Below, one piece after another: positions 44,078 through 59,000 of a DNA stretch of 64,000 nucleotides. The notes under the pieces are model-generated. The model had not been told where the DNA came from, made no database searches, and was given only the letters and a program-made list of their open reading frames with translations. Every line of letters starts with the position of its first letter. The first letter of the stretch is position 1. The stretch is from Amphirosellinia nigrospora (lineage: Eukaryota > Ascomycota > Sordariomycetes > Xylariales > Xylariaceae), in the NCBI GenBank assembly GCA_004123355.1, contig SCHM01000005.1, forward strand, positions 1,054,001-1,118,000, written 5' to 3'. The translations under genes were made by a program, and so were the position numbers.

Positions 44078-47000
44078 CCGCCTCCGAATTTTTTCCTTTC
44101 CTTTTTACGCCAGTCCAGGTATTATCGGGATCGGCCCGGATGGCTAAGACATCGATAGCGGCCTTCTATCGAGCCTGATTGGCGAAAACTGTAAGCTAGA
44201 ACCCCACCTTTACCGTCTTAAGTAAGTCGCTATTTTCTATCTTCTGTCATCCTATATGTGCTCTGTTACGATACTTGTTTTATCTTACCGTAATGTTTTT
44301 TTATCAACTATCCTTCTCCTTTATGGCAAATATTGCAGCGTAGATCAATATGTGAGATGCGACACTGATAGTTGAACGTGGGGTTCGTGGAGGGATTTCC
44401 TTGTCGGGGAAGAAAAAGCCAACTACCGGGTAGGTTTTGCCACCTGCGTCAAAGCGCACCAACTTTTCCAACCTCGATCCCAGAATTCGATGTTGCAATT
44501 TACACGTGTAAATTTTCTACAGATGATCGGCGCATGCCATCTAGCACAATCTAGATATCGATCGGGCGGCAGTTGACAAGTCATTTACATGGCTTGAAAG
44601 CCCCATGCATGTACCGGCTCCTTACCCATGCGTTGCAGCGAACTGCTTTCCTGAAAGGGGGAAGGAGTTCGGCTAATCCTAACAAATAAGGCTACAAAGG
44701 ATTTTTAAAAGAAGGGATCTGCCAGTGAAGCGACAGCAAGGCTGTGAATCCCAGCATGGTAGCAGAATATCTCAAATAATAGCAGGCGGGTATTTTCATG
44801 CCGCGGTGTTCACTACATGGGGGGTTCTGTCTTATACACCTGAACAGATGATACTACATTGATAGGGCAATAAAGGTATTTGCTTGGAGGCGGAGAAATA
44901 GTTCCATAAGATATAATACGTAGCGCTTAGAACTTACTTTTTTGTCCACAGCTGCATATGAGTCTCTTATCAATGCTTACTGAAACTGCTCATTGAGGCT
45001 AAGATGGGTCGCAGTGAGAAGATGGTTCCATCAAGGTCACCCAGTGGCCGGCTATAGTAGATAATAGTACTACTCCCACCTGCGGTATACACTATTTGAC
45101 GCATGGTGTTTAGGTCTGTGTGAATATCCACTTAGATAGCCACCTACTCCTCTGACGTGGCCTTTTCTTCTAAGTGTACAGTTACTCTTTTTTTTTCTTG
45201 CCTTGGTAGGCGATGCCCTGATATAAACTGCCAAAAAATGAGTTTCGTCTTGGCCGCAACGACCACGTCATTACGAAGGTAAGCGTTGGGAAGGATCACG
45301 CGAGGTGGTTGCTGCGTAGTCCCAGGTATCCCCATAATTCAACCGCTTCGACCGTTCGTTCTCCTAATTTGTTCCCTTAATTAACTGGCCCCCTGGCAGT
45401 AACCAGACTTGGAAAGAACCGGGTTCTCCTCACAGATCTGATCTGGCTTGCGTTGGGCTTGCCGGGATGTATTCCTGTCACGCATTAGAGCTCAATGACA
45501 CCCACCTTCTCGAGTCAGTTTATAAGCCAAGCCGGAACCAGACTGCTGGAGAGCTACCTATACGCTAGTCGGTACGTCACTAGATGTTGGACGATGAATG
45601 AGACTTGTATCCCTCTAGGGATTCCGATTTGAAAGTCTTGGACGTTTACCCTGCATCACGATCCATAGCCCACCTGGCATCGACCCTCAGCTGTTTCCAC
45701 TATCAAGTCCTTAATTTTTTTCATACCCCAGACCAAATGAGATTGTAGGGGTTCCCCTAATAAAGTACGAGCTACGATATTAACACCCCTGAGGGTAGCT
45801 TCATCACGTAGTTGGTAAATAGCACCCGATGTGTTCCCACATCCCACCATCGTATGCGACCCCTTTTCGGCGGTCGCGCTATATATGGGCCCTTGTCTGT
45901 CACCGTTACTTATACTGCCAATACCTGTAACCCGTAACCCGTATTCTCTCTTACCGTACGATCTTGCTGAAAAACTTCGTATTCCGGTACTTCCTCATCC
46001 AATCGTCGGACGCATTACGCGTCGCGATAGGACTCTGCTAATAGTCGAGAGGTCAACGTCTTGTAGAAGCTATCAGCCTGTCCCAAGTCTGACTAATTTT
46101 CCAAGTTAGACATTCAAACTTCCAATGGGAGGTAGATGGTTTTACATAACATGGTAGTCTGACTGGGGCGGTAAGATATCGTTGCGTAGGAGTGGGCTGA
46201 CAGGGCGATGGGCTGCGTCCCGCCTACAGCACAGCTCACAGCCACTTACATCACTATACAGGGTAAATGGCAAATAGTGGCAATGCTATTGGTGGTTTCC
46301 AAAAAGCTTGTAAAAGAGAATAGGTATTGTACCGGCACCCAGGCCTCAAGTATAGTAGAAAGACGAGGCCGCGGCTGACAGGTCATCAGCCCACTATACG
46401 CGCGCGCCTGATAGACCAGTCAGAAGATAACTATACCTGATTGCTAGTCGAATGAACAATAAGCCATGGTGAGCTATCGAAATTCTATAGTCTGTATTTT
46501 TAGTTTCTTCGTAGATAGTAAAACGCAGTATGCTTCTGGAAACCCTATTTCTAACCACACCAACCTTGTTTGAACCTATTCTGCGGCTCTCTCCTTTTAA
46601 TTCTCAATTCAATATGACAATTACAATCGAAAGAATGACGTCGGGCAGTCCAGGAATCTATCTCTCTATGTACCAGTGGCTGCATGGATTCGCTCAGCCC
46701 AGTGTCCATCCTAGCTTTCATGAGTAAGATGAACGCCTCCGAAGACTTGCAACTACATCTGATCAGAGGCCGGTATCAATTTATCCGGGTGTGGAATTAC
46801 ATTGCCTCATTATTTGCTGGATGTTTATTAGATAATCATCTTTCCATAAAGTTATCCAAGGTGTTAGATGTGAGCTTCAAATATTGGAACGCTTATTGTT
46901 CACGATCCAAGTGCCGCGATCGTCAAAATTCTCACTTTTCACACAGGCGTTTTGGTTACTGGATTCAGTGGTAGTGCCCACAAATCATCGGAATATTAGG

Positions 47001-50000
47001 CACACGATGGATCACTTTGGGCAGCAATGAAATCAGGCCCGATTAAGCTACTAATTTTGCCATCTTGTGAACCCCCTATACTCTAATTAGCTTTTGTAAT
47101 CAATGATGCACTCAAGATAGGTAAATACCGCCATAAAAAGACTGCTAAAAACGAACCAACATGAACCAGTAAATCCAGTAGGTCGTTGTCAGTCTAGCCC
47201 GCGCAGCACAAATATGGTACCTCTAGCCTCGCCTCAGGGCGCATTTTATTAACATCAAACATCAAACTTTACATTTAAGAGTGACAGCTTTAAGTGACAT
47301 ATTCTGAGTAACTGGCACTCCTAGGATCTATTCCGCCTACTGTTAAAATAATAAAAGGTCCTTAGTTTACGATTAATTATCCTACAAGCTTGCAAAATAA
47401 CGCTGACAGAACAACAATACAAGACGATCCCAACAGCGTCACTTAGCCCCCCGACTTCTGAAATATTCTAACGTGAGCTATATACACGCTATGAGAATGT
47501 TGACCATGAAGATTCATCTCTTAGCTTGTAGTTCGTACGTGAACGAGTCAAGACAGAAATAAACGGTTTCTCTTGCTCGTGATATGACCCAGCAACCAGC
47601 ACGCATTCTCGTTTGGTTCTCATTCGTCGGGGCTTAACCATGTACCAATAGAGGACTATAATTTTGCGGAGAAAATGCGGAGCTTTTTTTTTACCCCTTT
47701 GGCCCTGTGACAAGCCGTCAAGAGGTAGACACCGCTTTTGTTTTTCAAAATGCTACGCTCCCTCGTTGTTTACCGAAACACTATAAGACGGCCCCCTTTC
47801 CAAACTCCCGAGAAACTTCGAACGCAACACATCATCTGGACTAGACTGTATAGTGATGGCAGCAGGTACACGGCGTTGCACCAACAATAATGACCGCGAG
47901 CCATCCTCGCTTCCGACGGTTTTGACCAAACAAGAAGACCGCCAGCCTTAGTGTTTAGTTAGCCGTCTCTCGCGTGCGTTTACTGTTTTGGTCTATCGGT
48001 GTGTCGACGAGGATCTATTGTTCACGAGACATTCCGTGTTCTATTATCACAGGCTCTCGGCGTCGACTTATTGGGTCGTTAGCCCAAATATTGGTAAGTC
48101 TTATTTGTCTAGTCTATAATATCGTCATATCTCAGATCATGTCCTATATGATGACTCTATGCTACGATAGGATGCGTCACGTACCTACCAATGACATTAT
48201 TCCTTTGCTTAGCCATAGACGCATTACTAACTATGAACGAACACAGGTAATCACCGTTCCAACTCGCATCACGTTCATACCACTCTTCCGACGACAGATC
48301 AGATTAGGAGCCTTGCATTAGCGTGGTTTGAAAGATAATCGACTATGAGGGGCGTTGTTTGGATATTATCTCTCTGACACCGACGCGATAATCAGGCCAC
48401 AAACACTACCGGGATAACCTGACAAGAGTTCTCCCTTTCGTTATCTAGACCTATGCTGGGGTCAAATAGGGGGTGCCGATGTGTGTCTGCATAGTGCACA
48501 ACAATTATCAAGGTAGGGAACATGGTTGGTGTTGTTGTTGCGGCACACCGTATTTGTTTACTCATCTTCGGTGTGCTCATGTTGCATCTATAGGCGACCT
48601 ACGAGTGTGATGAAGAAGATCTACGCGTGACCATCTTTTCCTGGGGAGCTTCGGAACGGTTAGGGTCGAGGTCGGAAAAGCAATTCGTTTTGGGTATCCA
48701 CCCTAGACCGAGTTAAGCTTCATGGGCCGTATCTCCCGGCGCAAGCTCCATCGACGGACGTCAGCATAACTGGGTAGAACCATGCCGACCGCACCTGGGG
48801 GGAAAGCAGAACGACTAGCCGGACCCTCACTTCAGTTACGAGGCGGCCGCAGCAGCCATCGTGCAGTAGTCAGCACCCGCCGACTGTCTCGTGAAGCAGC
48901 AAACCGTGTGCTGACGAATGCGAGTGTCCTTTTCGGACGTTCCTTCCCGGTCCTATACACGTTGAGATATAGCTGCGTCGAGTTGCGCCTCAAAAGTCTA
49001 CCCCTCACGCGGCCCAGATAGGCGAATAAGGATGGCCGATGCGCGAGTTGGCAGGGTTGTTATGTTATCGATGTACACTACGTACGGGAAGACGCTGTCT
49101 ATCTGCAAGTTGTGGTGTGATCAATATTTCGCTGGGATCCCGAGAAAAAGGAATCCTGGTTAGGCGACATGGTTGAGATGTATACGATGCGGACGAGAGA
49201 CGCAGGGACTAGCCAAGAGCCAGATCAAGTGCATCAAAGGCGTGGTAGGGTGCCGGGCTATTCAACACCACTAAGGACTGCGTAAGCTTGAAAATGACGA
49301 GAGACGTGATTACAATATGTATCCTTCTCGCGAGTTTACATGCAGATACTTGGTTAGGCTTGTCTTTGCTAATGATCTGATCTATTCAGGGTCTGGGGGC
49401 GATCTGGACACTAGCAAACGCCTCAATGACCGAGCGCAACAGGGGATGATTGGGCGGCCTTGCTTGCAACATGTTTTCATTGGCATCTCGACTGAACTTG
49501 CTGGTTTACAAACTGCTTGTACATATAGTCATTCAATATCTGGTGCCGGCGGCAGACCAACATTACATGTAGCTACCTTCGGACGGGTCTGTGCTGTCCA
49601 TTTTTTCATTCCAGTAGATGCAGATGGGTATGGGTGAGTGATAGTTAGTTTATTCCCATAGCTACATACTTACTCAAGTATGTCATCAAGACCTTGCTGT
49701 TTTGGGATCGACCGTGCTGCGTACTGCATCAGATCTGACCGGTCACAAAGTATTATTCCGATCGCTGCATTAAGCCGTCCACTCTTAGCGGTTGCTGCCT
49801 CGGCTAAACCAGCAAGCTGGGTCAAGGTAGCCTCGGGGATTTGCTTTTCCTCATCGCGAAGTCGGCAATGTGACAAGGGTGGGGCAACGAGCAAAGCATA
49901 GATACTTGACCGATACGTGAGATGTTTAGGATAGCTACACCGGACTCAGTGGACATCTAGCCTCGTAGTATAAGTGATACCCAAAATCCACACACCAAGA

Positions 50001-53000
50001 TGCTGGTCCCGAGACAAGTACTACGGTACATGGCTGCAGCCACAATGATCGGCGGCGGGTAGAGGGTGACCGAACCCACGCAGGGCACGCTTGAAGAAAA
50101 AAATATTTGGAAACACGTACGGGATTTCTTATTAGATGTATAGTAAAGGGCTGACCTCTATCGAATAGTCCTCGCAGCCGGGTACGTGTCTCTCGCTACC
50201 GCGAACCTGCCAACATCTATGGGTCTGTTCAGCCTCTTTCATGTACGCATCTCACCGTTTTAGGAAAGATAACGGTCATGCCCAATCGTACTACTCTGGC
50301 ATGTAGAAATAGATTTGCCCCTGACCGCCAGTCTCGACGAATCGGGGCAGGGTGAGACGTTCCATCTCTGTGTTGTTCAAATGTCTGCCCAAGAGAACGG
50401 CCAAGGAGGTAGCTGTATTGTGATAGCTGTATGCGACACCTACTAGTCACTCTTCGGCGGCCGTGGTGTTGTCAAAACTCGCGCGAAAGTCAACACTGTA
50501 AGCATCTTCCCGGCGCACTGACAGCTCCTTTAGACCAATCATACAAGAAATGGGACGTCAAGATCGAGGGCCTAGGCTGGCCGGTACTAATTCAGTCCAT
50601 GGCGAGGGAAGGGATACATTGTCTGTCCGTAACGTAGAATCGGCCATACACAGTGGTCTATTAGCGATGTGTTGCGATGTGTAGAAACACTGGTTATGTG
50701 TTGGTTTCACCGGTTTACTTGGACTCGCACCGGTAACTAATTCCAGGCGACTGTTTACTCGATTTCGGGTTTTTATTTTGGCGTGGTATCACCCCGGGAG
50801 CCCGGGACGCCTCTAGTGTTATGCTGTGTAGCGCTTATTTGTCCGTGCTGTTGAACGAGAGGGGTAAGGCTCCGGCTAGAACCCGAGAGGTGGGCTTGGT
50901 ATAGGCTGCTGATCTTGTGTAAGCCTACGTAAGAAGCGTTCCTCAATGAGTAAAGATTGAAGGTAGTTCCTGATTTCTTCATTTTTGGAAATGCGCTTCT
51001 GCTATGATTGTGGGAGTACCGAGAGGACCCTAGTCTGAGTTTGACCAGTAGACGAGATTTTTGCTTTTAAGATGGTCTATTTGGTATCCAGCATAGATGC
51101 CTACCGTTAAACTGGAGTAGACTGTGGCTTGGACTTGGGCTTAGCCGTCGAAGCGGTCTGACACCCGTTGACTATGTATACATGCACCACATTAACCTGA
51201 CACTATAGAGATCGGTAAGAGCAGGCGGCCCGACGTGCAGCACGGGAGCAGCGTGCCAAGTCCTCGGGGAGGAGTTGACCAACAAACCGGGCGATATTAT
51301 TTCCCCTTATCTGTATTCTGTCTCGTATAAATTGGCTCTACGTATGCATTTGTCTGACCGGTAAACATGGGCCACTTGGCGGCTATAGGATGACTGTAAG
51401 AGAACTTTTGATACTATGTCAGCTATTATACCTAGGTATCGGAGAATACTGTGAGTATGACTCGGATGTCTCGGCCGTATAGCTTATAGGAGTCGGGGTA
51501 TTTACAGCACGCCGTTCCAAGTATATGGAACCGTATATAGTAGGGATTCGGCTTAACAACTATTTGATTGGCTTGCCGCCAGCAAACCAGTCGGTCGTGT
51601 ATCATGGGCATGCTTTGGTAATCGCTGGATGGGCGGATCCGAACCAGGGACAGATAATCAGCTGACCACCTAACCATTTCCTCACTGAATCAGACTCTGA
51701 CTGCCGTCATAGAAAGAGGATAGAAAGAGTCACGCGCCTGTTGGTTACCTTGATGATAGGATATATCCCTAACTCGTGAACCAGCGGAGCGAATGATGGT
51801 AGTTCAAAAACGCGCTAGTTGGGAAGTTATGCGGAGTGAGGCGAAGTGAGGCGGGCATGATAGCCATTATACTGGTCTAGTGCCCGCCTTCTAACTTATT
51901 CCGTGCATTGGTGTAAGAACTAGGAGCCGGAATTGGTATGGAGGCTGACGATGAGATAGTCCGAGGTTAGTCGCTCAGCGGGACAGGCCGGAGCTGATGC
52001 AACTCTGACCTGCAGGGCCGCGCATCTCACGTATATATAACCAACGGTATTATATCTTCCCATGGAGCATCGAGTGCGCTGAGCAAGGCTGAGCGCTTGG
52101 CTCTCCAACTGACCAACGGACCCTTCGGTGGATTCATACGGGCTCGAGGCATGAATGCGGGCTTGAACGGGCAATATCATGCGTATTGGAGTTCGTCACC
52201 TATCGTCTGGAACGCCCAGGATACCGAGAGCTGTCTGCGGCACAGCTGGCAGGGGTAACGTCTCCCCAGAATAGTCGATTCAGGTAACTTTTAGTAGAGG
52301 GTACATGTATAGGATTCTTCTCTTCGGCTGCGTGCAACTCAAGGTATGATATTCTCTTGCTATAATTAACTAGGCCGGCAGAGCAGGTGTGACACTAATT
52401 GTATAGACCAAGACTATTCCCACCGTATCAGACTAGGATCAGTTCAATCTAAACTGTGGAGGGCTGATACGATGTAATGCCTGTCGCTACCTAGGAAAAT
52501 ACGGAAAATACGTGAGTACTGCGACTTGCATACCCTCAACGGAAATAAACGCGACGATGGCCAGGGGTTACTAATGAACCACGGTGTATGCCGAATTAAA
52601 ACACAGCTCAGCTTGTGCAGGGGTCAAAGAATACGGGGTCGGCTGTGAGTTGGCCGTCACGAGCTGAAGTACTCGCTCAGTTGCGATTGATGCTGAGCTA
52701 TACGTAATATGCTGGTACGATAATGAACACAAGTTCTCGGGTTTGTGTTTGTTGTAGATCACGATACGAATGCGTCTGTAACTGCATGTGGTACGTAATA
52801 TTACTCCATCCCTTAATCAACTTCACTTTGCGTTGCCGTATGATGATGACCAATGCGCCAGAGCAGAACCCTGAGGTTTGTTTGCTGACCGACGTTTGTT
52901 GCGCCTCATCAGCAGACCTCCAACTCCCCCAACTACTGCAGTAACCCTACAAGCTATAAGTCGTAACTCTATTGATAATCGAAAGGTATATAGAGTGAAA

Positions 53001-56000
53001 CCTGTGAGACTTAGCTACCTAGGTAGGTAGTGTCTATAAACTCCAAGTTTCACAGCAAGTTAATATGCTTTGAGAGTATGATGAATCAGATCATTTAATT
53101 CCTAACATAGAGAGACTACCGTAAATTCCCTTTATCTGAGGATTTACGCAGTGATTACAACTGAGACTATATGATCACTGGAGTTAATGAGTGAATTTTG
53201 GTTAGAAAGGTGCCCAATAATAGGAACGTATATGCATATACTCCAAGCTACAAGTTATTCCCAGCGAGCCAATACTTTAAAATCCGACCACTTAGAGTCA
53301 TGGTACTTGACATGGTCGAGTATTGCGACTGCGGGCTGAGTATAAGTATAGTACTTTGGCACGTGGCGGCGTTACCTGCGAGGAGGGTCCCCAACCGCCG
53401 AACATGCATCACGCCGCAGATTTGTGGCTGTTGATTTCTCTAGCTCCTTTTGCTACAATCTGTAAATATGTGTGCCTTGCCAAGCGAATGCTTTTGTGTC
53501 GATGCTGTGAAATTACTAATATCCTAAAACGCTTATAGAGTTTGGGTTCATCCTGTCCTCGTGCTGTTTCTGCAAGATCGCTTATCTGTGCTACTTAAGG
53601 TGCGTTTTAGGAACGGGCTCTGATACCACAATGTGTTTCAATTGGACCCGTGGATGATGTTTCCACCCCAAGGAGTCTCATTATATATTTTGAGTATGGG
53701 GAAGCACCCTTCCCTGTCAGCAATCACCACTGGAGGGCTGACCATGCTTGACATACCACCTTCACCTTGTTGCATATTAGGACAGCCATATAGCCTAATC
53801 CTGGCCGTGCATCAAGACGACTTGCTGGGATCTATGACTGGGGTCACTTCGTAGGAATTGATCTCTCTGGGGTTCCTATCGTGGATCCCGAACAAGAGCC
53901 ATAACACCGTCCATAACACCGTTTCGACCCCGTGATCCCACCCAGCAGAACATCCTTGTCCGAATAAATGCCATGCCCGGTTACACGACCATTAGGCAAG
54001 GATTATTTCTTCATTGTGGCGCCCTTGGATATCATATTCTTGGTCATGTGAGGATGATCAAGCTCGAGCCTGATCTTCTGGCACTCACCGCCTGCACTTT
54101 GCTCAACCCAACGGTGGAGTCTAGTATGACTCCCTTGGGCGCCGGTACCGGTACGGCATGTATGCTGTATGGACAACAAATACGTGTAACGTCTACTGTT
54201 TATTGGCGTTACCGTCGGTTGGCAGGTTGGTTACGCCGCAAATGTGCATTCGTGATTTCATCGGCTGTTTGTAGTGTAATATTTTGAGAATCTCGTGGGA
54301 TCCTGGTGTAGTGTATGGTTGGGGTAAGTAATGCTGGTCCTGCCTAGGGTTATTACCCAAGAAACGAGGCGTGAAGAGTGGAGGACAGTTATTTCCACTA
54401 CTGCACTATTATATAGTTTCAGCTACGGAAAAAAAATTTCTAGCATCATTTTAAAGGCGAGACAGGGGTTTTATGTCCAGATAACCAAGCGCCACAACCG
54501 CCATGCCGAGCTTGCCCCTTTCTCTCAACCTTCGGATCCCTACACCACCACCACGTCTCTGGCGAAGATCAGATTACCTAACAGAGAGTGTTGGAGACGC
54601 TAACCAGGGGAGTAACTGTTAGCGGGGCCCAGGATAGCCATTCGGGAATGTTGCCAGCGTTTGGTGAGACTTGGCTCATTCGATCCAAGTTCCGCACAGT
54701 CGGTTCATCGAGAAGATACGTACCTATTATACATTAGTATAGTAGACCAGGAGTGTGCCTGAAGTACTACTGTACTATGTAGTGACTTATGAGCACTATG
54801 CCACGCTAACGTAGTCGCCTACAGGATCATAGATGCTTAATACCTACGTGATACCTATCTAGGAAATCGATTTTCCAATGTCAAACCCCGGAACCGTTAG
54901 ACAGCGTATGATTGTCTCATAGCACTACTACCTAGTAGTAGTATGGTCCAGACTAGTATATAGTTCTAACAGTATTGACATATTGTTATAACTGACAGCA
55001 GTATAGGTATATGATAACCTATGGAGATATGAGCCTAGATAAAATTGGTTTCGAATTTATGAGCCGTAAAATCCTACCACTTTGAGTAGTACTTCTCTTG
55101 GGCATGTGGGGAAGAGTTGTTGTCGTGTCGTAACTTGTAACGAGATTTCCAGCCTAGGATTCCGAATCTGTGGGATGACACCAACGCGCTGCTAGCTAGT
55201 GCATCCTGGAGCTGCACAACATAGGCCGTAGACTGGCGAAGCATGGAGTTTCAAGATCTGGCTACGGCAATTATAAGCAGGCATCTACTTATACATCGTT
55301 GCCTAATTTTCAAACATCAACTAGTATACATAGTGCGCGAGCACAAATTGAGAATTTGTCCACTATCCGGAGAAAGTCAGATGATCGCGTGTACATGCGC
55401 CCGAGATTACTAATAATAAGTACATTATTAGGTGTCTTCTAGTTTTTCTAGAATAAATTAGATTGGGGTTGAGAACATTCCAATCGACCCACTGCCCCTG
55501 TTGGTCTTTGACCCCATTCGAATCTACTTACGAGAAGATGTGCGCAAGGGCGTGTACCCGGAACCCGGGTATTGGGGGATGCTATGATTCTTTTCGCTGT
55601 GGTATGCCAAAGTCGTCATTGGTATTTCGATAAGGTATAAATGCTAAAGATTTTGTTCGTTCCTTTTCATTTCTCTTTTATACCAATCTACATTTACATA
55701 CAGCAAGGTCTAGACCGTCCATTCTTTTAAAGGACAAGCTTGTCAAGTGACAGTTTCCAGCTCTTTCAGCCCTAGCTCGTCTTATCCTCACCGGGGCTCG
55801 CCTGGCTTATGAAAATCGTACCTGAACGGTGGTACCCGGCAAGCATCCGGCACTCCACCCAGTGCCATGCTTACACTATACTAAGCAGGGCGGCCCTGGC
55901 AAGCATGGCAGGCTAGAGGTTAGAGGCCTCATAGTTTCACCATCAAAATGACCGAAAGCAGTAGTTTGTAAAACCGTCGACTTCGAAAAAAAACTAAAAT

Positions 56001-59000
56001 ACGTACTCACTACGTCAGCAATATGTCTCGCTCTTGACTACTCCTTTATTGTAAATCTTGGGACCACTGGCAAAGCAATGGACATACTACTAGCCAGACT
56101 CCATTTCAACCATCCGACCCCCCCTCCTTTGACACACCTCTCGCCCACTTGCCGGTGGTTCCTGGCCGGATGTGATCCGCGACCGCCGGTAAGTGGCGCG
56201 TGCCCCTAGCACTGGTTGTACCTATATCTTGGAAGGCTTTGACGTTCGCAATTTGCCACCACGCTTGGGGATATTCTAGAAACACTAAACAGTATTGCCC
56301 AGAATATTGTTGGGCTAAGGAAAAGGAGATGGAACAAAGAGTGCCTAAAGTATTTTGAAGTGGAGTTACAATGTGGTGTACTCAATACGGAGTAATAGTG
56401 CGGAAGACGATAGCCGCTGGGATGCGAGTGGGCAATCCTGTTTCCAGCCTTGAATCCCATTGGCAAAGTGTAGTGCCAACCCTGGACGTGTAATGGGATG
56501 TTAGATAGAAGAAGCAGTGGTTTGCGAGATCCTATCGTACGTGATACTGTATGTATAATAAGTCTAGCAATCGAAACATTCCACCGTCGGCGCTTATTCG
56601 ACTGGGCTACGTAACATCGCATTAGGACTCTGGAGCCGTAGCTAGTAGTCGGAAGAGATCAAACGGCGTTTGCTGTCGCATCTCACGCTCACGCAGCGTA
56701 CATCGACCCTTGACCCGATCTGTAGCACTAGTGACTAAACACGTCGTGTTGTAGTCGGGAATTGCAGCGAACAGAACAACTACATCTGTCACATGTTCAA
56801 GATGGTGATAACGGCGCTTGCAAGAAAAAAAATATATAGTCTCACCGGTCGGGGAAGGGTGGGTGGGCTGTCTTGCGAGGCTCTCGTCTCGCTGTAAGAT
56901 GATCACTGCATGGGCGGGTGTCTCGGATCGTGAAGCCGACGTCGTGATTGTGAAACAACAAACGCAGGACTGTAAGCTCGACACGCACGTTTGGGGCCTC
57001 TCCGCGGTCGGGAATACACTAGATAGGCCAATCTAATAATAATCATCATCACCATTACCATCACTACACTACAGCCTACCATCCATGCTCCATCCGATAT
57101 CACGAAAACAATGCCACAACCCACCGACCGGGGCGGGTGACCCGCTGGGCTCCCACTCGCTGGCTGAGTAAAGAGGGTGTTAACCGGAAATCTCCCATCC
57201 CGCCGCAGCGGGCAGCAGCTGAATAATGGCGATGGGGAGGAGAGAAGACATGTGCCGATGCGCGGTGAGCGAAGCACGACTGGGTTCAGCGAGTAGGTTT
57301 CCGTCGTCTCGCCCGTTCATCATCGAGCTGACGACGGCACGGGCGACGATGAAGATCCGATGCGATGGGTTGAGCGTTTGCGGCAGCACAACATACTTAC
57401 AACATGTCACATCTCATCTCGACAGTGCCCAATGCCCTACCTGCGCCCATGCCCTGCCCTGCCCTGCCCGGCCCTGCAGCGACGACGGGCTATCGTCGGA
57501 AACAGGCGACCGCACGAGGCTTGGCGATGCTTTTCTGCACAAACTGCGTCATGGTGGACTGCCGTCCCAGCGCTCCGGGACTGTTAAGCCCAACTCGCGC
57601 CCATATCCATATCGCGCCGACCCCAACCCCAGGCGGCCCAATCCCCTGCTGTCGTCTAGCCCTCTCGTGCCGGGCTCTCCGGCGTCTTTGTCACGGCCGT
57701 GATGGGCATCAGGCTCGGCTGTAGTTGTCGTTCGAGCCTTGTCAAGCATGCATGTAGGCATGGTTCTGGCACAGCTGGCGAACGAGCGCAACGCGGCACG
57801 GCCAAGGGATAGGTTGATCTGCTTCGTCGCCCATCAGTAGTGCGCATAATCCTTCTCACCGCTCCTGACCGCCGTCTTCCAATTGACTGACGTTCAGATG
57901 AGACTAGGCACTTCTAGGGACACTCCGGTCGGCGCGTCCCCACTAGCCAGCTTCGTTTCCGCGCGCTGCCAATAAGGGAGGCAGGCTTCTCGCATGACCG
58001 GCTGACATTCGTGAGCTTGGCCCGAGCAGGCAAGGTGCTGGGGCCATTTTTTCATTTTTTTTCTTTTAATTTTTTTATTAATCCTTTTTTCTTCTTCCTC
58101 CCGTCTGGTCGGGCGTCTTCCGTTTGATGATTTCTAACTGCGCTAGGTACTGTACTATACTGATAATCTCCCACGCCGCTGTCATTACGGACCCACGCTC
58201 GTCCATTGCCGGGAATGGTCTCCAAAAGATACGCCAGTACCGTGCCCTCTCTCTCTACCTTGTCTCTGTCGTCCTACCCCCTGGTCCCCGTTCCAGTCCT
58301 AGTCCCAGTCCCAGGCGTCGGACGAATTTATCTTGTACTCGCTCGTACACATATACCTGCATACCTACATGCTTCCATGCATCCTCATAGGGCTTGACCA
58401 GAGGGACTTGATGGGACGCCAGCACCCATCCACGTCGATGTACGTGTACATGCCTACCCTCGTCATGATGACCATGCCGGCCCTAAGGTTCCACTTGCTA
58501 GTACACTGGGCTCCATGATGCTTCACGGTAGTGTAGTCTGGTCCCATGAAGTTGGGACTTAGACGTCTCCATATGTACTTTCTTTTCAGCATCACCGGTT
58601 ACACCTAGCATGGTTGGGGGATCATCTATCGTACTCCCACTTAGGCTTTGATCCCGCTTGGATGGCGCCTGTCACCGCCGCCTGGTCAAATATTAAATAA
58701 CCTTAATATCCGTAGCCTTCCCGCCATGTGTGAGCCATGCCTACTGTCGGTTTGCGTTGCCATTATAACTCTCACCTCCATCTACTTGAGCTATCACTCC
58801 GGTGACTTTCCTTATGCCAAGCTAGCACTGTTCCGATCTCTGGTTGTCTCCATCTTACCTCATCTTACGTGCCTTAGACGCCTGCTCATCCCAGGCGCAG
58901 AGACATTTGCTCACTCAAACCTGGTCTTTCTCTGGTTCTCACTCAGCGCCTCCTAGTATAATAGCTGCTGGGGTACTGGCTATCCGTTCAAACTAGCATC

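Noticed and set aside
45656-45850. Minus-strand frame reading GNTSGAIYQLRDEATLRGVN
   Set aside because: Looks coding-like but is short and has no continuation or splice site; not enough to call a gene.
51632-51690. tRNA-like piece (minus) with A-box-like TGGTTAGGTGG and B-box-like GGTTCGGATCC
   Set aside because: The boxes are only about 31 nt apart, and neither a paired T stem nor an acceptor stem can be drawn, so no tRNA gene is called.
53973-54287. Plus-strand open frame of 104 codons
   Set aside because: No domain, no splice or coding signal, and no neighbour; length is not unusual for chance in 64 kb.
57440-57480. CCCTG tandem run
   Set aside because: Only four to five units and imperfect; simple low-complexity DNA.
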